A stretch of DNA of 27,941 nt from a virus (IMGVR_UViG_3300041955_000261:1-27941); one strand, 5' to 3'; shown: positions 7,385 to 15,576, counted from the first letter of the stretch. Numbers and translations: made by a program. Notes: generated from the sequence alone by a model not told the origin.

Positions 7385-8314
7385 ATGCCAGAGCAACCAG
7401 CCGACGAATTTCGCCCGATCCCCCTGGACCAGCTCGTCGAGCCGTGGGTGGTCCTGCGGGTCGTCAACCGCGAGGCCGTCGAGTACCTGGAACTGCGTGA
7501 TTCGATTGCCAAGCAGGGTCTGCTGAATTCCATCTGTGTGCGGCCGTCCCTGCGGCGGCCGGGCTACTACGAAGTGGTGGACGGACTCTATCGGTACACG
7601 GCGGCTTGCGAACTGCGGCTGCCGGCGCTCCCCTGCATCGTGAAGCAAAGCGTCAGCGACGAAGAGGTGCTGGCGCTTCAGATTCAGGCCAATGCGTTGC
7701 GGCCCGAGACGACGGCCATCGAATATGCCCGGCAAATCAGGCGGATCATGGACGCCATCACGGCCCGGCAGGGAAGGGACGCTTCCTTGGCCGACCTGAG
7801 CAATTTGATCCATAAGAGCCCAGACTGGATCGGCGCGCAACTCCGCTTGCTTGGTCTAGGCCGCGATATTCAGACGGCCGTGGAGCGGGGCGAGATACCG
7901 CTTGGCTCGGCCTATGTGCTCGCCAAGTTGCCGAGAGTCCAGCAGACACAATTTGTGGAACTGGCGAAGACGGCCACGGTGCGGGAGTTCACCCCTGTCG
8001 TGACCCGTCTCCTGAAGCAGATTCAAGAGGCGGCCCGGCAAGGGAGGCTTCACGACTACTGCAAAGATTTCGAGCCGGTGCCGCACCTGCGGCCGTTGAA
8101 GGAGGTGCTCGCCGAGCACAACGAGCACGGTCTTGGCGGCTTGGCCGTCGTGAAAGCCGGCAGCCAGACGCCGGTGGACGGCTGGTATTTGGCAATCCGG
8201 TGGGCGCTGAATCTGGACGAGGAAAGCATCCGCCAGCAACAAGAGAAAGTCCTGGCGCGGACCCGCGCAAATCTCTTGGAACGGAGGGCAAAGCCATGTG
8301 ACGACAACGAGTAA
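7385..8314 (+). CDS. ParB-like protein 1
   Basis: A 309-residue protein. ATG 7385 (MPEQPADEF) is preceded by GGAAG at short spacing; a GTG at 7358 lacks a ribosome site and would begin inside the palindrome, so it is less likely. The N-terminal domain (about 8-110) resembles ParB/Srx: PIPLDQLVEPW, LELRDSIAKQGLLNSICVRP, YEVVDGLYRYTAACEL, then QIQANALRPETTAIEYARQI. A helix-turn-helix follows (SLADLSNLIHKSPDWIGAQLRLLGL). The C-terminal 100 residues are not recognised. Phage ParB-like proteins can bind sites, act as nucleases or regulate. It is the first gene right of the palindrome, which makes that site a candidate target. A second, different ParB-like gene lies at 20807. Confidence 0.85.
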   Translation: MPEQPADEFRPIPLDQLVEPWVVLRVVNREAVEYLELRDSIAKQGLLNSICVRPSLRRPGYYEVVDGLYRYTAACELRLPALPCIVKQSVSDEEVLALQIQANALRPETTAIEYARQIRRIMDAITARQGRDASLADLSNLIHKSPDWIGAQLRLLGLGRDIQTAVERGEIPLGSAYVLAKLPRVQQTQFVELAKTATVREFTPVVTRLLKQIQEAARQGRLHDYCKDFEPVPHLRPLKEVLAEHNEHGLGGLAVVKAGSQTPVDGWYLAIRWALNLDEESIRQQQEKVLARTRANLLERRAKPCDDNE

Positions 8315-8339
8315 CCCACCTTCTCGACGCTTGAAGCGT

Positions 8340-8380
8340 GAACCCTGAATCCCGATCCCGAACCCTGAATCCTGAATCCC
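8340..8380. repeat. 20/21-bp tandem duplication in the 8397 leader
   Basis: GAACCCTGAATCC occurs at 8340-8352 and again at 8360-8372, each followed by similar bases (CGATCCC, then TGAATCCC), so the leader is a two-copy tandem repeat. A small palindrome, ACGCTT-G-AAGCGT (8327-8339), lies just before it. The repeat ends 16 bases before the ATG at 8397 and does not contain the ribosome site. Together they occupy the only gene-free stretch (8315-8396) between the two genes. Confidence 0.7.
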
Positions 8381-8396
8381 AACAGAGAGAACAACG

Positions 8397-9137
8397 ATGT
8401 CTACCAACACTGCGATGGTCCCCGTCGATTTCGACCAGCTTCCCTCCACCCAGATCGGCACCGACGATCAGTTCGCGGAACTGGCCAAGGGGGGCGACTA
8501 CATCGGCCGGATGCAACTTTACACCAAGAGCAAGGCCAACTTGAAGGGACTGATCCCCACCGGCCACTACGGCATCCCGGAGTCCGACGAGGAGATCATC
8601 GACCTGGGCGACTCCGTGGACCTGTTGCCGCTGGCCCGCCGGCCCAAGGCCATCGACATGAGCGACATGGAGGCGCTCGTGATTTCCTACGACATGGAAG
8701 CGGCTGAGTTCAAGCGGATCATCGCCAAGTCGGCCGAGTCCGATTCGCACTGCCAGTGGGGCATCAGCTTCCTGGTCTACGAGCGGAGCACCAAGCGTTT
8801 CCTGGAGTTCTTTTGCGGCAACAAGTCGAGCCGCATCGAATCGAAGAAGCTCTTTCCCTTCCTGCCGCACAGCCAGGCAGACATCGACGCCTTGGCGGCG
8901 GCCGGCAACGATGTCGGCGATCTGAAGCCGCACGGCCCGGTCCCCGTCACGCTGAAGACGAAGGTGGCCGAGAACAGCAAAGGCGTCTGGCACGTCCCCG
9001 TGGTCGTGATGTGCGGCTCGCCGTTTACGGCGTTGCCCTGCGGCGACGTAATCGGCCGGGAAATCACCAAGTTTCTCACCGTCAAGGACAACGGCGTCGA
9101 GAAGGTCCAGGACAGCAAGCCGGCCCGCGCCCGCTGA
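8397..9137 (+). CDS. Hypothetical 246-aa protein, possible DNA-binding accessory
   Basis: ATG 8397 follows AGAGAGAA at suitable spacing. The product is a soluble 246-residue protein without signal peptide. The first 80 residues include GRMQLYTKSKANLKGLIPTGHYG. The middle has CQWGISFLVYERSTKRFLEFFCGNKSSRIESKK (in two parts, about 120-152), with alternating hydrophobic pattern as in beta sheets. The end (about 190-232) contains VWHVPVVVMCG and CGDVIGREITKF. It lies between the ParB-like protein and the methyltransferase. A single-strand DNA-binding or recombination accessory would suit the neighbourhood and the missing SSB gene, but I do not recognise a family and claim no function. Confidence 0.7.
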   Translation: MSTNTAMVPVDFDQLPSTQIGTDDQFAELAKGGDYIGRMQLYTKSKANLKGLIPTGHYGIPESDEEIIDLGDSVDLLPLARRPKAIDMSDMEALVISYDMEAAEFKRIIAKSAESDSHCQWGISFLVYERSTKRFLEFFCGNKSSRIESKKLFPFLPHSQADIDALAAAGNDVGDLKPHGPVPVTLKTKVAENSKGVWHVPVVVMCGSPFTALPCGDVIGREITKFLTVKDNGVEKVQDSKPARAR

Positions 9138-9235
9138 TAACGCACCCGCTGCACCGCTCCCATTCTTGGTGACGTGCATCATGGGCGGGTATTTGTTCCC
9201 TGCTGGACTTGCTACAAGGCCCCGGCGGGGTTCTC

Positions 9236-9303
9236 GACACCGTGGTGTTCAAGCAGCACGCCGGCTAGAGCCGGAGGTCCGGGTTCAAGTCCCGGCGGCG
9301 TCT
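9236..9303 (+). other. tRNA-like cloverleaf with a 4-base anticodon loop
   Basis: The T-arm is canonical: CCGGG, loop TTCAAGT, CCCGG (9279-9295). The 3' acceptor side CGGCGTC (9296-9302) pairs with GACACCG (9236-9242) at 6 of 7 positions. Between them a D-arm-like hairpin (GTG 9245-9247 with CAC 9257-9259) and a perfect 5-bp anticodon-like stem CCGGC/GCCGG (9261-9274) fit in order, with an AGGT variable loop. The anticodon loop is only TAGA, three bases short of seven, and the D-loop lacks GG. There is no encoded CCA. It may be a decayed tRNA gene, a tRNA mimic, or the tRNA 3' half of an attachment site. The T-arm is sure; the rest is not. Confidence 0.4.
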
Positions 9304-9315
9304 TCTCCGGTTGGG

Positions 9316-9474
9316 CCGGGTGAGAAAGCACCAAGCCATAAATTGTCGGAATCTGAAGTTCGACAAATACGCACCTTGCGCCGGCGGCAAAAAGACATCG
9401 CCCGCCAATATGGCGTTTCGCAAGGCACAATCAGCCTTCTAAAGACGCGGAAGACGTGGACGCATCTCCTATGA
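9316..9474 (+). pseudogene. Remnant of an HNH homing endonuclease (C-terminal HTH only)
   Basis: The frame ending at TGA 9472-9474 encodes GEKAPSHKLSESEVRQIR, then KDIARQYGVSQGTISLLK and RKTWTHLL. This matches, element by element, the linker and helix-turn-helix of the HNH proteins at 6713-7213 (GELNMSARLTESQVCEIRR, RRRKTWKHL) and 24604-25110. No HNH motif remains: upstream the frame runs into the tRNA-like element and shows no family resemblance. It has no good start (TTG 9343 or a distant GTG). It overlaps the next gene by ATGA. It could still be made as a small DNA-binding protein, but a truncated remnant is the simpler reading. Confidence 0.7.
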
Positions 9475-9998
9475 ATCCAAACTGCGTTCTTATTTCGGCC
9501 CCGTCGATCGACTTCCGCACCTTCATTGGCCTCAGCCATAAGGTGCTGGGCCGCTCGCCGGCAGCGCCCTCGGACGCCTGCCGGCGGGAGTTGTCGGACG
9601 CCGAGCGGTTCCTGAGTTGCCTGGCGGCCTTGCGCGACGAGCACGCCCCCGTGGGCTTGTCGCCCCATTTGCTCACGCACGTCTCGTTCAGCGCCTTCAT
9701 CGGGGCTGACGAGCGGGACATGCTGGAAATCCTCCAGCTTTGCGGCGGCCTTCCGTTTGTAGCGGTGGAAACGACTGTGCGGGGCGTGCAGGCGGCGGTC
9801 GTCACGGGCACGCTCTGCCAATGGAGGGATGCCGTCATTTCGGGGTGCGGCAAAGGCGTCCCTACTGCGGTGCGGCATTGCTTCAACAAGTTGCACGGTC
9901 TGTTTGTCGCCGCCGGCCTGAATGTCTGGCACGATTTCACGCCCCGCAGCACCGCCGACCAGACTTTCTTGCTTCTTGAAGACAAAAGAGGCCGCTGA
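9471..9998 (+). CDS. Possible divergent ThyX-like protein
   Basis: A 175-residue protein; ATG 9471 overlaps the remnant's stop. No strong ribosome site is present. The segment SPHLLTHVSFSAFIGADERDMLEI (in two parts, about 68-92) recalls the ThyX pattern EH-x-x-FTF...SR, and VVTGTLCQWRDAV (about 116-128) recalls the GN-x-R-x-W segment near the ThyX C-terminus. The RHR-x7-S catalytic motif of flavin-dependent thymidylate synthase is missing. If related, it has lost the known active site and may have another role. The resemblance is from memory and weak; a plain hypothetical protein is the safe label. It precedes the methyltransferase by 72 bases. Confidence 0.6.
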   Translation: MNPNCVLISAPSIDFRTFIGLSHKVLGRSPAAPSDACRRELSDAERFLSCLAALRDEHAPVGLSPHLLTHVSFSAFIGADERDMLEILQLCGGLPFVAVETTVRGVQAAVVTGTLCQWRDAVISGCGKGVPTAVRHCFNKLHGLFVAAGLNVWHDFTPRSTADQTFLLLEDKRGR

Positions 9999-10009
9999 TT
10001 GTCGAATTC

Positions 10010-10052
10010 CGCGCCGGTTTTGCAACGTACTTGGTGGGACACTATCACACCT
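10010..10052 (+). promoter_or_regulatory. Repeated promoter-like element, copy A
   Basis: GCGCCG, then TGCAACGTACT (10021-10031), 14 bases, and CACACCT (10046-10052). The same layout recurs at 27153-27193 with identical 14-base spacing. TTGCAA (10020-10025) and TATCAC (10043-10048) are 17 bases apart, as in a sigma-70-type promoter. It stands 18 bases before the methyltransferase ATG at 10071, in a short gene-free stretch. A phage promoter or operator is the likely role. Confidence 0.6.
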
Positions 10053-10070
10053 TCCATCCTGATCGTCACC

Positions 10071-11264
10071 ATGCAGCCCTTCTTCGAGCGAGACAACCTG
10101 AGCCTGTACTGCGGCGATTGCCTGGATGTGCTTGCCACGCTGCCGGAGAACAGCGTGGACTTCGTGGCGACGGACCCGCCCTACGGGATTTCGTTCATGG
10201 AGAGGGACTGGGACCACGATGTTCCTGGACCCGAGTATTGGCGAGCCATCGCCCGCGTGTGCAAGCCCGGCGCTTTGATGCTCGCCTTTGGCGGCACGCG
10301 GACCTATCACCGGCTGACCTGTGCAATCGAGGACGCCGGCTGGGAGATTCGAGACTGCTTGATGTGGCTCTACGGCCAGGGTTTCCCGAAGGCGGCCGAC
10401 ATCGGCAAGTTGATCGACAAAGCGAAGGGCGCGCAGCGCGAGGTCATTGGCGACAAGCTGGACCGCCCCGGCTATCACCTGCGGGAGGGCAAGGGGAACG
10501 GGTGCTATGGCGGCGGCAATGGCCTCCATGCGCCCGGCACCGACGCTCGGCTACGCGCCGCGCAGATAACGGCCCCGGCCACTGCCGAGGCCACAAAATG
10601 GACCGGCTGGGCGGCGGCGCTGAAACCCGCCTTCGAGCCAATCGTCCTGGCGATGAAGCCGATGGACGGCACCCAGGCCCACAACGCCCTGACCTGGGGC
10701 GTGGCGGGCATGAACATCGACGCCGCCCGCATCGGCACCGATAGCACGGTGCGCACACGGGGCGACAGCCTGACGGCCGCTGGCTGGTCCAGCACGAAAC
10801 GCTCCCCCGTGGGTGGGTCGGAATGCGGGCGATGGCCGGCGAATCTGTTGCTGGATGAAGAGGCTGCCGCCCAATTGAACGAGCAGACCGGCACGCTCAC
10901 CAGCGGCACCAACTGCGTCCGCACCAAGTCTGGCGACGGCTATCACGGCGGCATCGGCAACGCGGGCGACGTTCAGGTGAGCTACGGCGACAGCGGCGGG
11001 GCCAGTCGCTTCTTTTATGTAGGCAAGGCGACCAGGAAGGAACGCGGGCCGGGCAACGACCACGCGACAGTAAAGCCCCTGGACCTAATGAAGTATCTGC
11101 TCACGCTGCTCTCGACCCCGAACGGCGGCGTGATCCTGGACCCCTTCGCCGGCAGCGGCACCACGCTGTTGGCCGCGCAGCAACTCGGTCGGTGCTCAAT
11201 TGGCGTCGAGTTGAGCGAACACAACTGCGAGATCGCCAAGTCTCGCCTTGAGAGGATCGCATGA
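10071..11264 (+). CDS. DNA adenine methyltransferase (beta class)
   Basis: ATG 10071 ([21 protein letters not shown]) is preferred over the upstream TTG at 9999, because the family begins here and the upstream codons read through the promoter-like element. The product has 397 residues. The catalytic motif DPPYGISF (about 43-50) precedes the AdoMet-binding [13 protein letters not shown] (about 358-370), the order of beta-class enzymes. The middle ([43 protein letters not shown]) is typical of phage site-specific methyltransferases. It probably methylates adenine N6 in a target that cannot be read from sequence. No partner restriction nuclease is nearby, so protection against host restriction or a regulatory mark is likely. 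It overlaps the helicase start (ATGA). Confidence 0.9.
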   Translation: MQPFFERDNLSLYCGDCLDVLATLPENSVDFVATDPPYGISFMERDWDHDVPGPEYWRAIARVCKPGALMLAFGGTRTYHRLTCAIEDAGWEIRDCLMWLYGQGFPKAADIGKLIDKAKGAQREVIGDKLDRPGYHLREGKGNGCYGGGNGLHAPGTDARLRAAQITAPATAEATKWTGWAAALKPAFEPIVLAMKPMDGTQAHNALTWGVAGMNIDAARIGTDSTVRTRGDSLTAAGWSSTKRSPVGGSECGRWPANLLLDEEAAAQLNEQTGTLTSGTNCVRTKSGDGYHGGIGNAGDVQVSYGDSGGASRFFYVGKATRKERGPGNDHATVKPLDLMKYLLTLLSTPNGGVILDPFAGSGTTLLAAQQLGRCSIGVELSEHNCEIAKSRLERIA

Positions 11265-14065
11265 CGCTTGAATCCGTGAAGGTCGAGGCCCAGACATCCG
11301 GCGGGACGCGCATTCGCGTGCCCGTGCTGCTGGAGCGGAAGGATGGCCGCATCTATTTCTGGGACGGCAAAGTCGGCACGAAGACCCGCTACGGGCTGAT
11401 GGCGGAAGTCAAGGCGATGTCCGGTGCGCATTTCCACGGCTACGACGACGAGGGCGAGTACGCCAGGGTCAAGGTCTGGTCGGTGGACGACTGCCAACGC
11501 AACCGCTTCCAGATCGGCTACCTCTGCGGGGAGGACGTTTATACGTGGTTTGATCGTCCGCTGATTCGCCATGAGTACCGGCAATTTCTTCGGGCCGGGC
11601 AGCCAGCCGAGGTCATGCCCCATCAATACGATCTGGCCGACGCCGGCCTGACGTACCACTACCAGATATTCGCGGCCGAAATGGGGTGCGTGGATGGCGA
11701 CGCCGCTGTCCAGATCAACAGGGCCGGCCGGGGATTCAAAATCAGCTTGGCGGAATTGTGCCGCAAGTTCCATTGCGGAAAAGATGGTGGCCGGGCATGG
11801 GATCGGTCCATTCCCACCTTTATTCGGTCCCTATGTGGCGACACGTTACGGCTGAACCGCATCGTCAACGTACTGGACAAATCACGCCAGCCCGTTGTCC
11901 AGGTGCGACTGACCAATGGTGCCTCTATTCGAGTGACCCCTGACCACGAGTTCTTTGACACCGACGCTAACCTGCTTCGCGCTGACGCGCTGAAGTCCGG
12001 CAGCCGCATTTTGGTCAGCGGGCTTCTTAACAATGGAGCGGAGGCTTGGACACCATTAGACCGGCATGATGTGGGTGCGTATGTCTGGGTGCCTTGCCCA
12101 GGTCATCCATGTGCCGGTCGCCGGGGCACCATGCACGAGCACGTGCTGGTCATGGAGAAGTACCTCGGACGGTATCTTCGGGACGACGAGGTAGTTCATC
12201 ACATTAACGGGCGCAAGGACGACAATCGTTTTGAGAACTTGCAATTGCTGCGGGACGCGGAGCACAAAAAGCTTCACGCACAAAGAGGCGGCTTCAGAAA
12301 TCTCTCGGGTGGCCGTGATCGTGTTGACTTCAACGTGGGCCTGGGGACCGTGGAATCGGTGACGCCGGCTGGAAGTGCTCATGTCTATGACGTGGTGTGC
12401 GCGGACCCGTACCGCAATTTCGTTGCCAATGGCATCGTGGTCAAGAATTGTGGCAAAACGCTGGCCGCCCAGATGGCGATTGAGAAGTCGGGTGTCGATC
12501 TGGTCTGGTGGGCAGGGCCGAAAACCAGCATCCCAAACATCAAGCGCGAGTTCAAGCTGTGGGGGTTTCCCTTCGACGGCATCCAGGTGGAGTTCTTCAC
12601 CTACGAGCGACTGGTCCGCGTGATGGACGAATGGGACGGCTCGCAAACCTTGCCTCGGTTCTTTGTGGCCGATGAATCGAGCCGCTGCAAGAACGACACG
12701 TCGCAGCGCTCGAAAGCCTGCCAGAAGCTCGCGGACCTGATCCGAGAAAAGTACGGCCTGGACGGCTACGTGATCGAGATGTCGGGCACGCCGTCGCCCA
12801 AAACGCCGTGCGACTGGTGGAGCCAATGTGAGATCGCCTGGCCGGGATTCTTGAAGGAGGGCAGCCGCCGGGCGATGGAAGAACGGCTGGCCTTCATGGT
12901 CGAGCAGCAATTCGACGCCGGCAAGTTCAAGAAGCGGATCGGCTGGAAAGACGACGAGCGGAAGTGCGCCCAGTGCGGCGAAACCCGCGAGGAAGGGCCG
13001 CATGAGTTGGACGGCGAGGCCAACCCCGACGATTACCACAAGTTCGTCCCCAGCACCAACGAGGTCGCCTACCTCTACGAACGCCTCAAGGGCCTGGTGA
13101 TCGTCAAGCACAAGAAGGACTGCTTGCACCTGCCCGAGAAGCGCTACCGCAAGATCGTGTGCAAGCCTACGGCCAGCATTTTGCGCGTGGCGGAATCCCT
13201 CGTCCGCGCGGCCCCGAATGCCGTGACGGGCATGACCTTGCTGCGGGAACTGAGCGACGGGTTCCAGTACCGCGAACAGCAAGAGGGAGTGACGAAATGC
13301 ACGCATTGCACGGAGGGCACCGTGGCTCAGTGGGTGGACCCGGACGATGCCGAGGCCCGATACGAGGCCGTTGACATGCTGGACCCCGACCTAGTGGCCC
13401 GGCTGGTCAAGGAGACGGTCCCCTGCCCGCTGTGCAACGGCACGCGGGAAGTTCCCAAGATGGTGCGATTCACGCGAGAGCTGCCCTGCCCGAAGGACGC
13501 CGCCCTGAAGATGCTGCTGGACGAGAACGAGGAAGTCGGGCGGCTGGTGGTTTTCGCCGGCTTCACGGGTTCCGTGGATCGCATCGTCAAGCTGTGCCTC
13601 AAGGAAAAGTGGGACGTGGTGCGGTGCGACCAGGGGAACTTCCAGGTCTTCGCCGCCAAGAGCGACAGCCCGGAAGGCATTTTGATAACGGGCGAAGAGC
13701 CGCTGGATTACTGGGCCAACACGGAGGGACACGGCAAGGTCGCCTTCGTGGCAAACCCTGAATCGGGCGGCATGAGCCTGACATTGGTAGAGGCCCGCAT
13801 GGCGGTGTACTGGTCCAACAGTTGGAAGCCGGAGTACCGCGTGCAGAGCGAGGATCGCATCCACCGCAAGGGCATGGACGAGAACTTGGGCTGCACCATT
13901 GTGGACCTGATCCATCTGCCGAGCGATGACCGCGTGCTGGGCGTGATTCGCGCCAGCCGTCGCCTTGAATTGATGACGATGGGCGAACTGATGGCCGGCA
14001 TCCGGTGGGACGCAGGCGGGGACGAAGCAGACGGAACTCTCCAGATTGTGGAGGCCGTGTCGTGA
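11261..14065 (+). CDS. SNF2/SF2-type DNA helicase interrupted by an intein
   Basis: 934 residues as translated; 680 after removal of the 254-residue intein at 143-396. The host protein has [10 protein letters not shown] before motif I, a Walker A split as AAEMG / CGKTLAA, motif [14 protein letters not shown], motif [13 protein letters not shown], and motifs [19 protein letters not shown] and [12 protein letters not shown]. The QSEDRIHR-x-G signature marks the SNF2 superfamily. Zinc-finger-like pairs sit between the lobes (CAQCGETR, and CTHCTEG with CPLCNGTR). Phage members act in replication restart or DNA remodelling. The intein must splice to rebuild the ATP site, so activity depends on splicing. 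It is coupled to the methyltransferase upstream (ATGA) and to the next gene (GTGA). Confidence 0.9.
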   Translation: MTLESVKVEAQTSGGTRIRVPVLLERKDGRIYFWDGKVGTKTRYGLMAEVKAMSGAHFHGYDDEGEYARVKVWSVDDCQRNRFQIGYLCGEDVYTWFDRPLIRHEYRQFLRAGQPAEVMPHQYDLADAGLTYHYQIFAAEMGCVDGDAAVQINRAGRGFKISLAELCRKFHCGKDGGRAWDRSIPTFIRSLCGDTLRLNRIVNVLDKSRQPVVQVRLTNGASIRVTPDHEFFDTDANLLRADALKSGSRILVSGLLNNGAEAWTPLDRHDVGAYVWVPCPGHPCAGRRGTMHEHVLVMEKYLGRYLRDDEVVHHINGRKDDNRFENLQLLRDAEHKKLHAQRGGFRNLSGGRDRVDFNVGLGTVESVTPAGSAHVYDVVCADPYRNFVANGIVVKNCGKTLAAQMAIEKSGVDLVWWAGPKTSIPNIKREFKLWGFPFDGIQVEFFTYERLVRVMDEWDGSQTLPRFFVADESSRCKNDTSQRSKACQKLADLIREKYGLDGYVIEMSGTPSPKTPCDWWSQCEIAWPGFLKEGSRRAMEERLAFMVEQQFDAGKFKKRIGWKDDERKCAQCGETREEGPHELDGEANPDDYHKFVPSTNEVAYLYERLKGLVIVKHKKDCLHLPEKRYRKIVCKPTASILRVAESLVRAAPNAVTGMTLLRELSDGFQYREQQEGVTKCTHCTEGTVAQWVDPDDAEARYEAVDMLDPDLVARLVKETVPCPLCNGTREVPKMVRFTRELPCPKDAALKMLLDENEEVGRLVVFAGFTGSVDRIVKLCLKEKWDVVRCDQGNFQVFAAKSDSPEGILITGEEPLDYWANTEGHGKVAFVANPESGGMSLTLVEARMAVYWSNSWKPEYRVQSEDRIHRKGMDENLGCTIVDLIHLPSDDRVLGVIRASRRLELMTMGELMAGIRWDAGGDEADGTLQIVEAVS
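11687..12448 (+). mobile_element. Intein with HNH endonuclease in the helicase Walker A
   Basis: Residues 143-396 of the helicase frame. Block A is [10 protein letters not shown] with catalytic Cys1. Block B is RVTPDHEFF, the TxxH motif. An HNH domain ([33 protein letters not shown]; about 292-328) sits between the splicing halves. Block F is [18 protein letters not shown] and block G is VVKN followed by Cys397, the +1 residue that also is the Cys of GCGKT. The penultimate residue is Lys where His is usual. Splicing would join EMG to CGKT. It is a complete, probably active homing intein. Confidence 0.92.
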
Positions 14066-14409
14066 AGTGCATCCAGTGCCGCATCCGCGTGTATTCCGGC
14101 CGCTGGGGCAAGGGCACTCACGGCTTCCGCCCTAGTTGGGGCAACCGTCTTTATGCCGCGGTCCAGGAAGCAGTTGCCGGCAAGGGCGAGCTTTGGGGAC
14201 TGGCGTTCACGCTCACCGAGCCGAACTCGGTGGGACTAGCCGTGACGATTGGAATCTGGGTGGGCTGGCGGCCAGGCGATCCGAACTTGCTTGTCGGGCG
14301 GCTCCACGAACAGATGGTCGCTCGCTTGAGGCCGGAGTCCGAGCGTCAGATCGAAGTCGAGGTCATGGATAGCCGCGACATAAAAGAAGACTCGTTGCTC
14401 GCAATCTGA
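14062..14409 (+). CDS. Hypothetical 115-aa protein
   Basis: GTG 14062 overlaps the helicase stop (GTGA), so translation is probably coupled. The longer open frame upstream is shadow of the helicase. The product begins [17 protein letters not shown], with a Cys-x-x-Cys pair, and continues with a mixed alpha/beta-looking stretch ([26 protein letters not shown]) that is hydrophobic but not a clear membrane helix. The C-terminus is acidic. It is the last gene of the methyltransferase-helicase run; 47 bases separate it from the protease. No family is recognised. Confidence 0.7.
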   Translation: MKCIQCRIRVYSGRWGKGTHGFRPSWGNRLYAAVQEAVAGKGELWGLAFTLTEPNSVGLAVTIGIWVGWRPGDPNLLVGRLHEQMVARLRPESERQIEVEVMDSRDIKEDSLLAI

Positions 14410-14456
14410 ATGCCTGTTGCATGATTCCCCTCCTTTCACCTCTTGGAGTTGCAACG

Positions 14457-15422
14457 ATGAAGTACGTGCTTTTGGTCCTGACCCTGCTTGCCCTGGCCGC
14501 GCCGGCGGTCGCCAGCATTCCCGACGACTTGCAGCGTGTGAGCGTCACCATCAAGGCCGGCGATGCCCAAGGCTCCGGCACCCTCGTCACCCGGCAGATC
14601 GGCGAAGACACCGTGACCTTCGTGTGGACCGCCGCCCACGTCGTTGACGGCCTGCGCACCACGCGCACGGTCGTCACGCCGCAGGGCACGCCGCGGATTC
14701 TGGTCGAGTACCGGGACGCCGAGATCGTCCAGGAGCGCCAGCAAACCGGCCGCCGGGTGGGCGAAGTCAAGTACGACTGCAAGATCATCAAGGTCAGCGA
14801 TGCCGACTACGGCGAAGACCTGGCCGTGCTCATGGTCCGCTGCAAGGGCGCGTATCCGCTGAGCGCCTGTGCGAAGTTCCACCCGGACATCAATTACATC
14901 CCGCCCATCGGCGTCGATCTGAGCCACTGCGGCAGCCTGCTGGGCCAGTTTGGGGCCAACAGCTACACGACCGGCGTGCTCAGCCAGACGGGCCGCACAC
15001 TGCCGATGAAGGGGGCCAACGTCAAGGTCTTCGATCAGGTGACGGCGGTTGCCTTCCCCGGCTCGTCCGGCGGCGGCATGTTCCTCAAGGCCAGCGGCGA
15101 GTACATCGGGATGCTCACCCAGGGCGTGATGAAGCTGCAAGGCTTCAACTTCATCGTCCCGGTGCGGCGCATCCACGCTTGGTCAAAGGCCGCCAAGGTC
15201 GAATGGGCCATCGACCCCAACGCGGAGATGCCCACCTTGAAAGAGATCGACGCGATTCCCGTGGAAGACGCCGGCCAGTCGCCGAGCGGCTACCCGCAGC
15301 ATAATTCAGCCGGCGGCATCGGAGAAGGCGGTGCGCCGTGCGCCAAGCCACCGTTGAACTTCAACGACGCCATCCTGTGGGTCGAGCAATTTCTGAACCG
15401 CGCGAGGTGTCGGTCGCTCTGA
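14457..15422 (+). CDS. Secreted trypsin-like serine protease
   Basis: ATG 14457 is chosen over an upstream start at 14421 because GGAG lies 8 bases before it and it begins a clean signal peptide (MKYVLLVLTLLALAAPAVA, cleavage probably after Ala 19 or nearby). The 321-residue protein has the trypsin-fold triad: H61 in WTAAHVVDG, D121 in YGEDLAVLMV, and S204 in FPGSSGGGMF. The spacing and the GSSGG motif fit HtrA/trypsin-like peptidases. A PDZ domain is absent; the C-terminal 80 residues are low in pattern and end in a helix. Export to the host envelope is predicted. A protease in a replication region is unusual: superinfection control, surface shaving or a host gene captured by the phage are possible. 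Confidence 0.9.
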   Translation: MKYVLLVLTLLALAAPAVASIPDDLQRVSVTIKAGDAQGSGTLVTRQIGEDTVTFVWTAAHVVDGLRTTRTVVTPQGTPRILVEYRDAEIVQERQQTGRRVGEVKYDCKIIKVSDADYGEDLAVLMVRCKGAYPLSACAKFHPDINYIPPIGVDLSHCGSLLGQFGANSYTTGVLSQTGRTLPMKGANVKVFDQVTAVAFPGSSGGGMFLKASGEYIGMLTQGVMKLQGFNFIVPVRRIHAWSKAAKVEWAIDPNAEMPTLKEIDAIPVEDAGQSPSGYPQHNSAGGIGEGGAPCAKPPLNFNDAILWVEQFLNRARCRSL

Positions 15423-15470
15423 GGCCGAAACTGTTCTGCCCGATTCTGGCCTGACTGACAGTTCGAGGTT

Positions 15471-15494
15471 GGGCGGCGGCGGGCAGCGCCGCCC
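15471..15494. other. GC-rich hairpin after the protease gene
   Basis: GGGCGGCG (15471-15478) and CGCCGCCC (15487-15494) form a perfect 8-bp stem with an 8-base loop, 48 bases after the protease stop. No T-run follows, so it is not a standard intrinsic terminator. It could slow transcription or protect the mRNA 3' end. It lies in a 200-base gene-free stretch shared with the pentamer array. Confidence 0.5.
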
Positions 15495-15511
15495 GGCCTT
15501 CATTATCACGC

Positions 15512-15576
15512 GGCGAGGCCAGGCGCGGCACGGCTTGGCGAGGCGCGGCCTGGCGGGGCGAGGCAAGGCGAGGCAC
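15512..15576. repeat. GGCNN pentanucleotide array, 13 units
   Basis: Thirteen consecutive 5-base units, each starting GGC, run without a break: GA, CA, GC, AC, TT, GA, GC, CT, GG, GA, AA, GA, AC follow the GGC in turn. The array covers 65 bases, ends 46 bases before the metallophosphoesterase ATG and lies between the GC hairpin and that gene. It has no coding role that I can support. Fixed GGC with variable last two bases suggests a decayed simple repeat or a repeated protein or RNA contact. Confidence 0.8.

Noticed and set aside
7989-9182. Minus-strand open frame of 397 aa
   Set aside because: It is antisense to the ParB-like and 8397 genes, both with good ribosome sites and protein-like composition.
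9285-10529. Minus-strand open frame of 414 aa
   Set aside because: It crosses the ThyX-like gene, the promoter-like element and the methyltransferase start on the other strand, has no motif and no ribosome site.
12056-13306. Long open frame (416 aa) on the minus strand
   Set aside because: It is antisense to the helicase, whose motifs are clear. The translation is low in pattern and rich in Val/Leu/His/Arg, typical of the complement of GC-rich coding DNA.
10071-14065. Restriction-modification or BREX-type defence system from the methyltransferase plus SNF2-type helicase
   Set aside because: No restriction nuclease, PglZ or other defence partner is present, and the neighbours are phage replication genes; a replication module explains the pair better.
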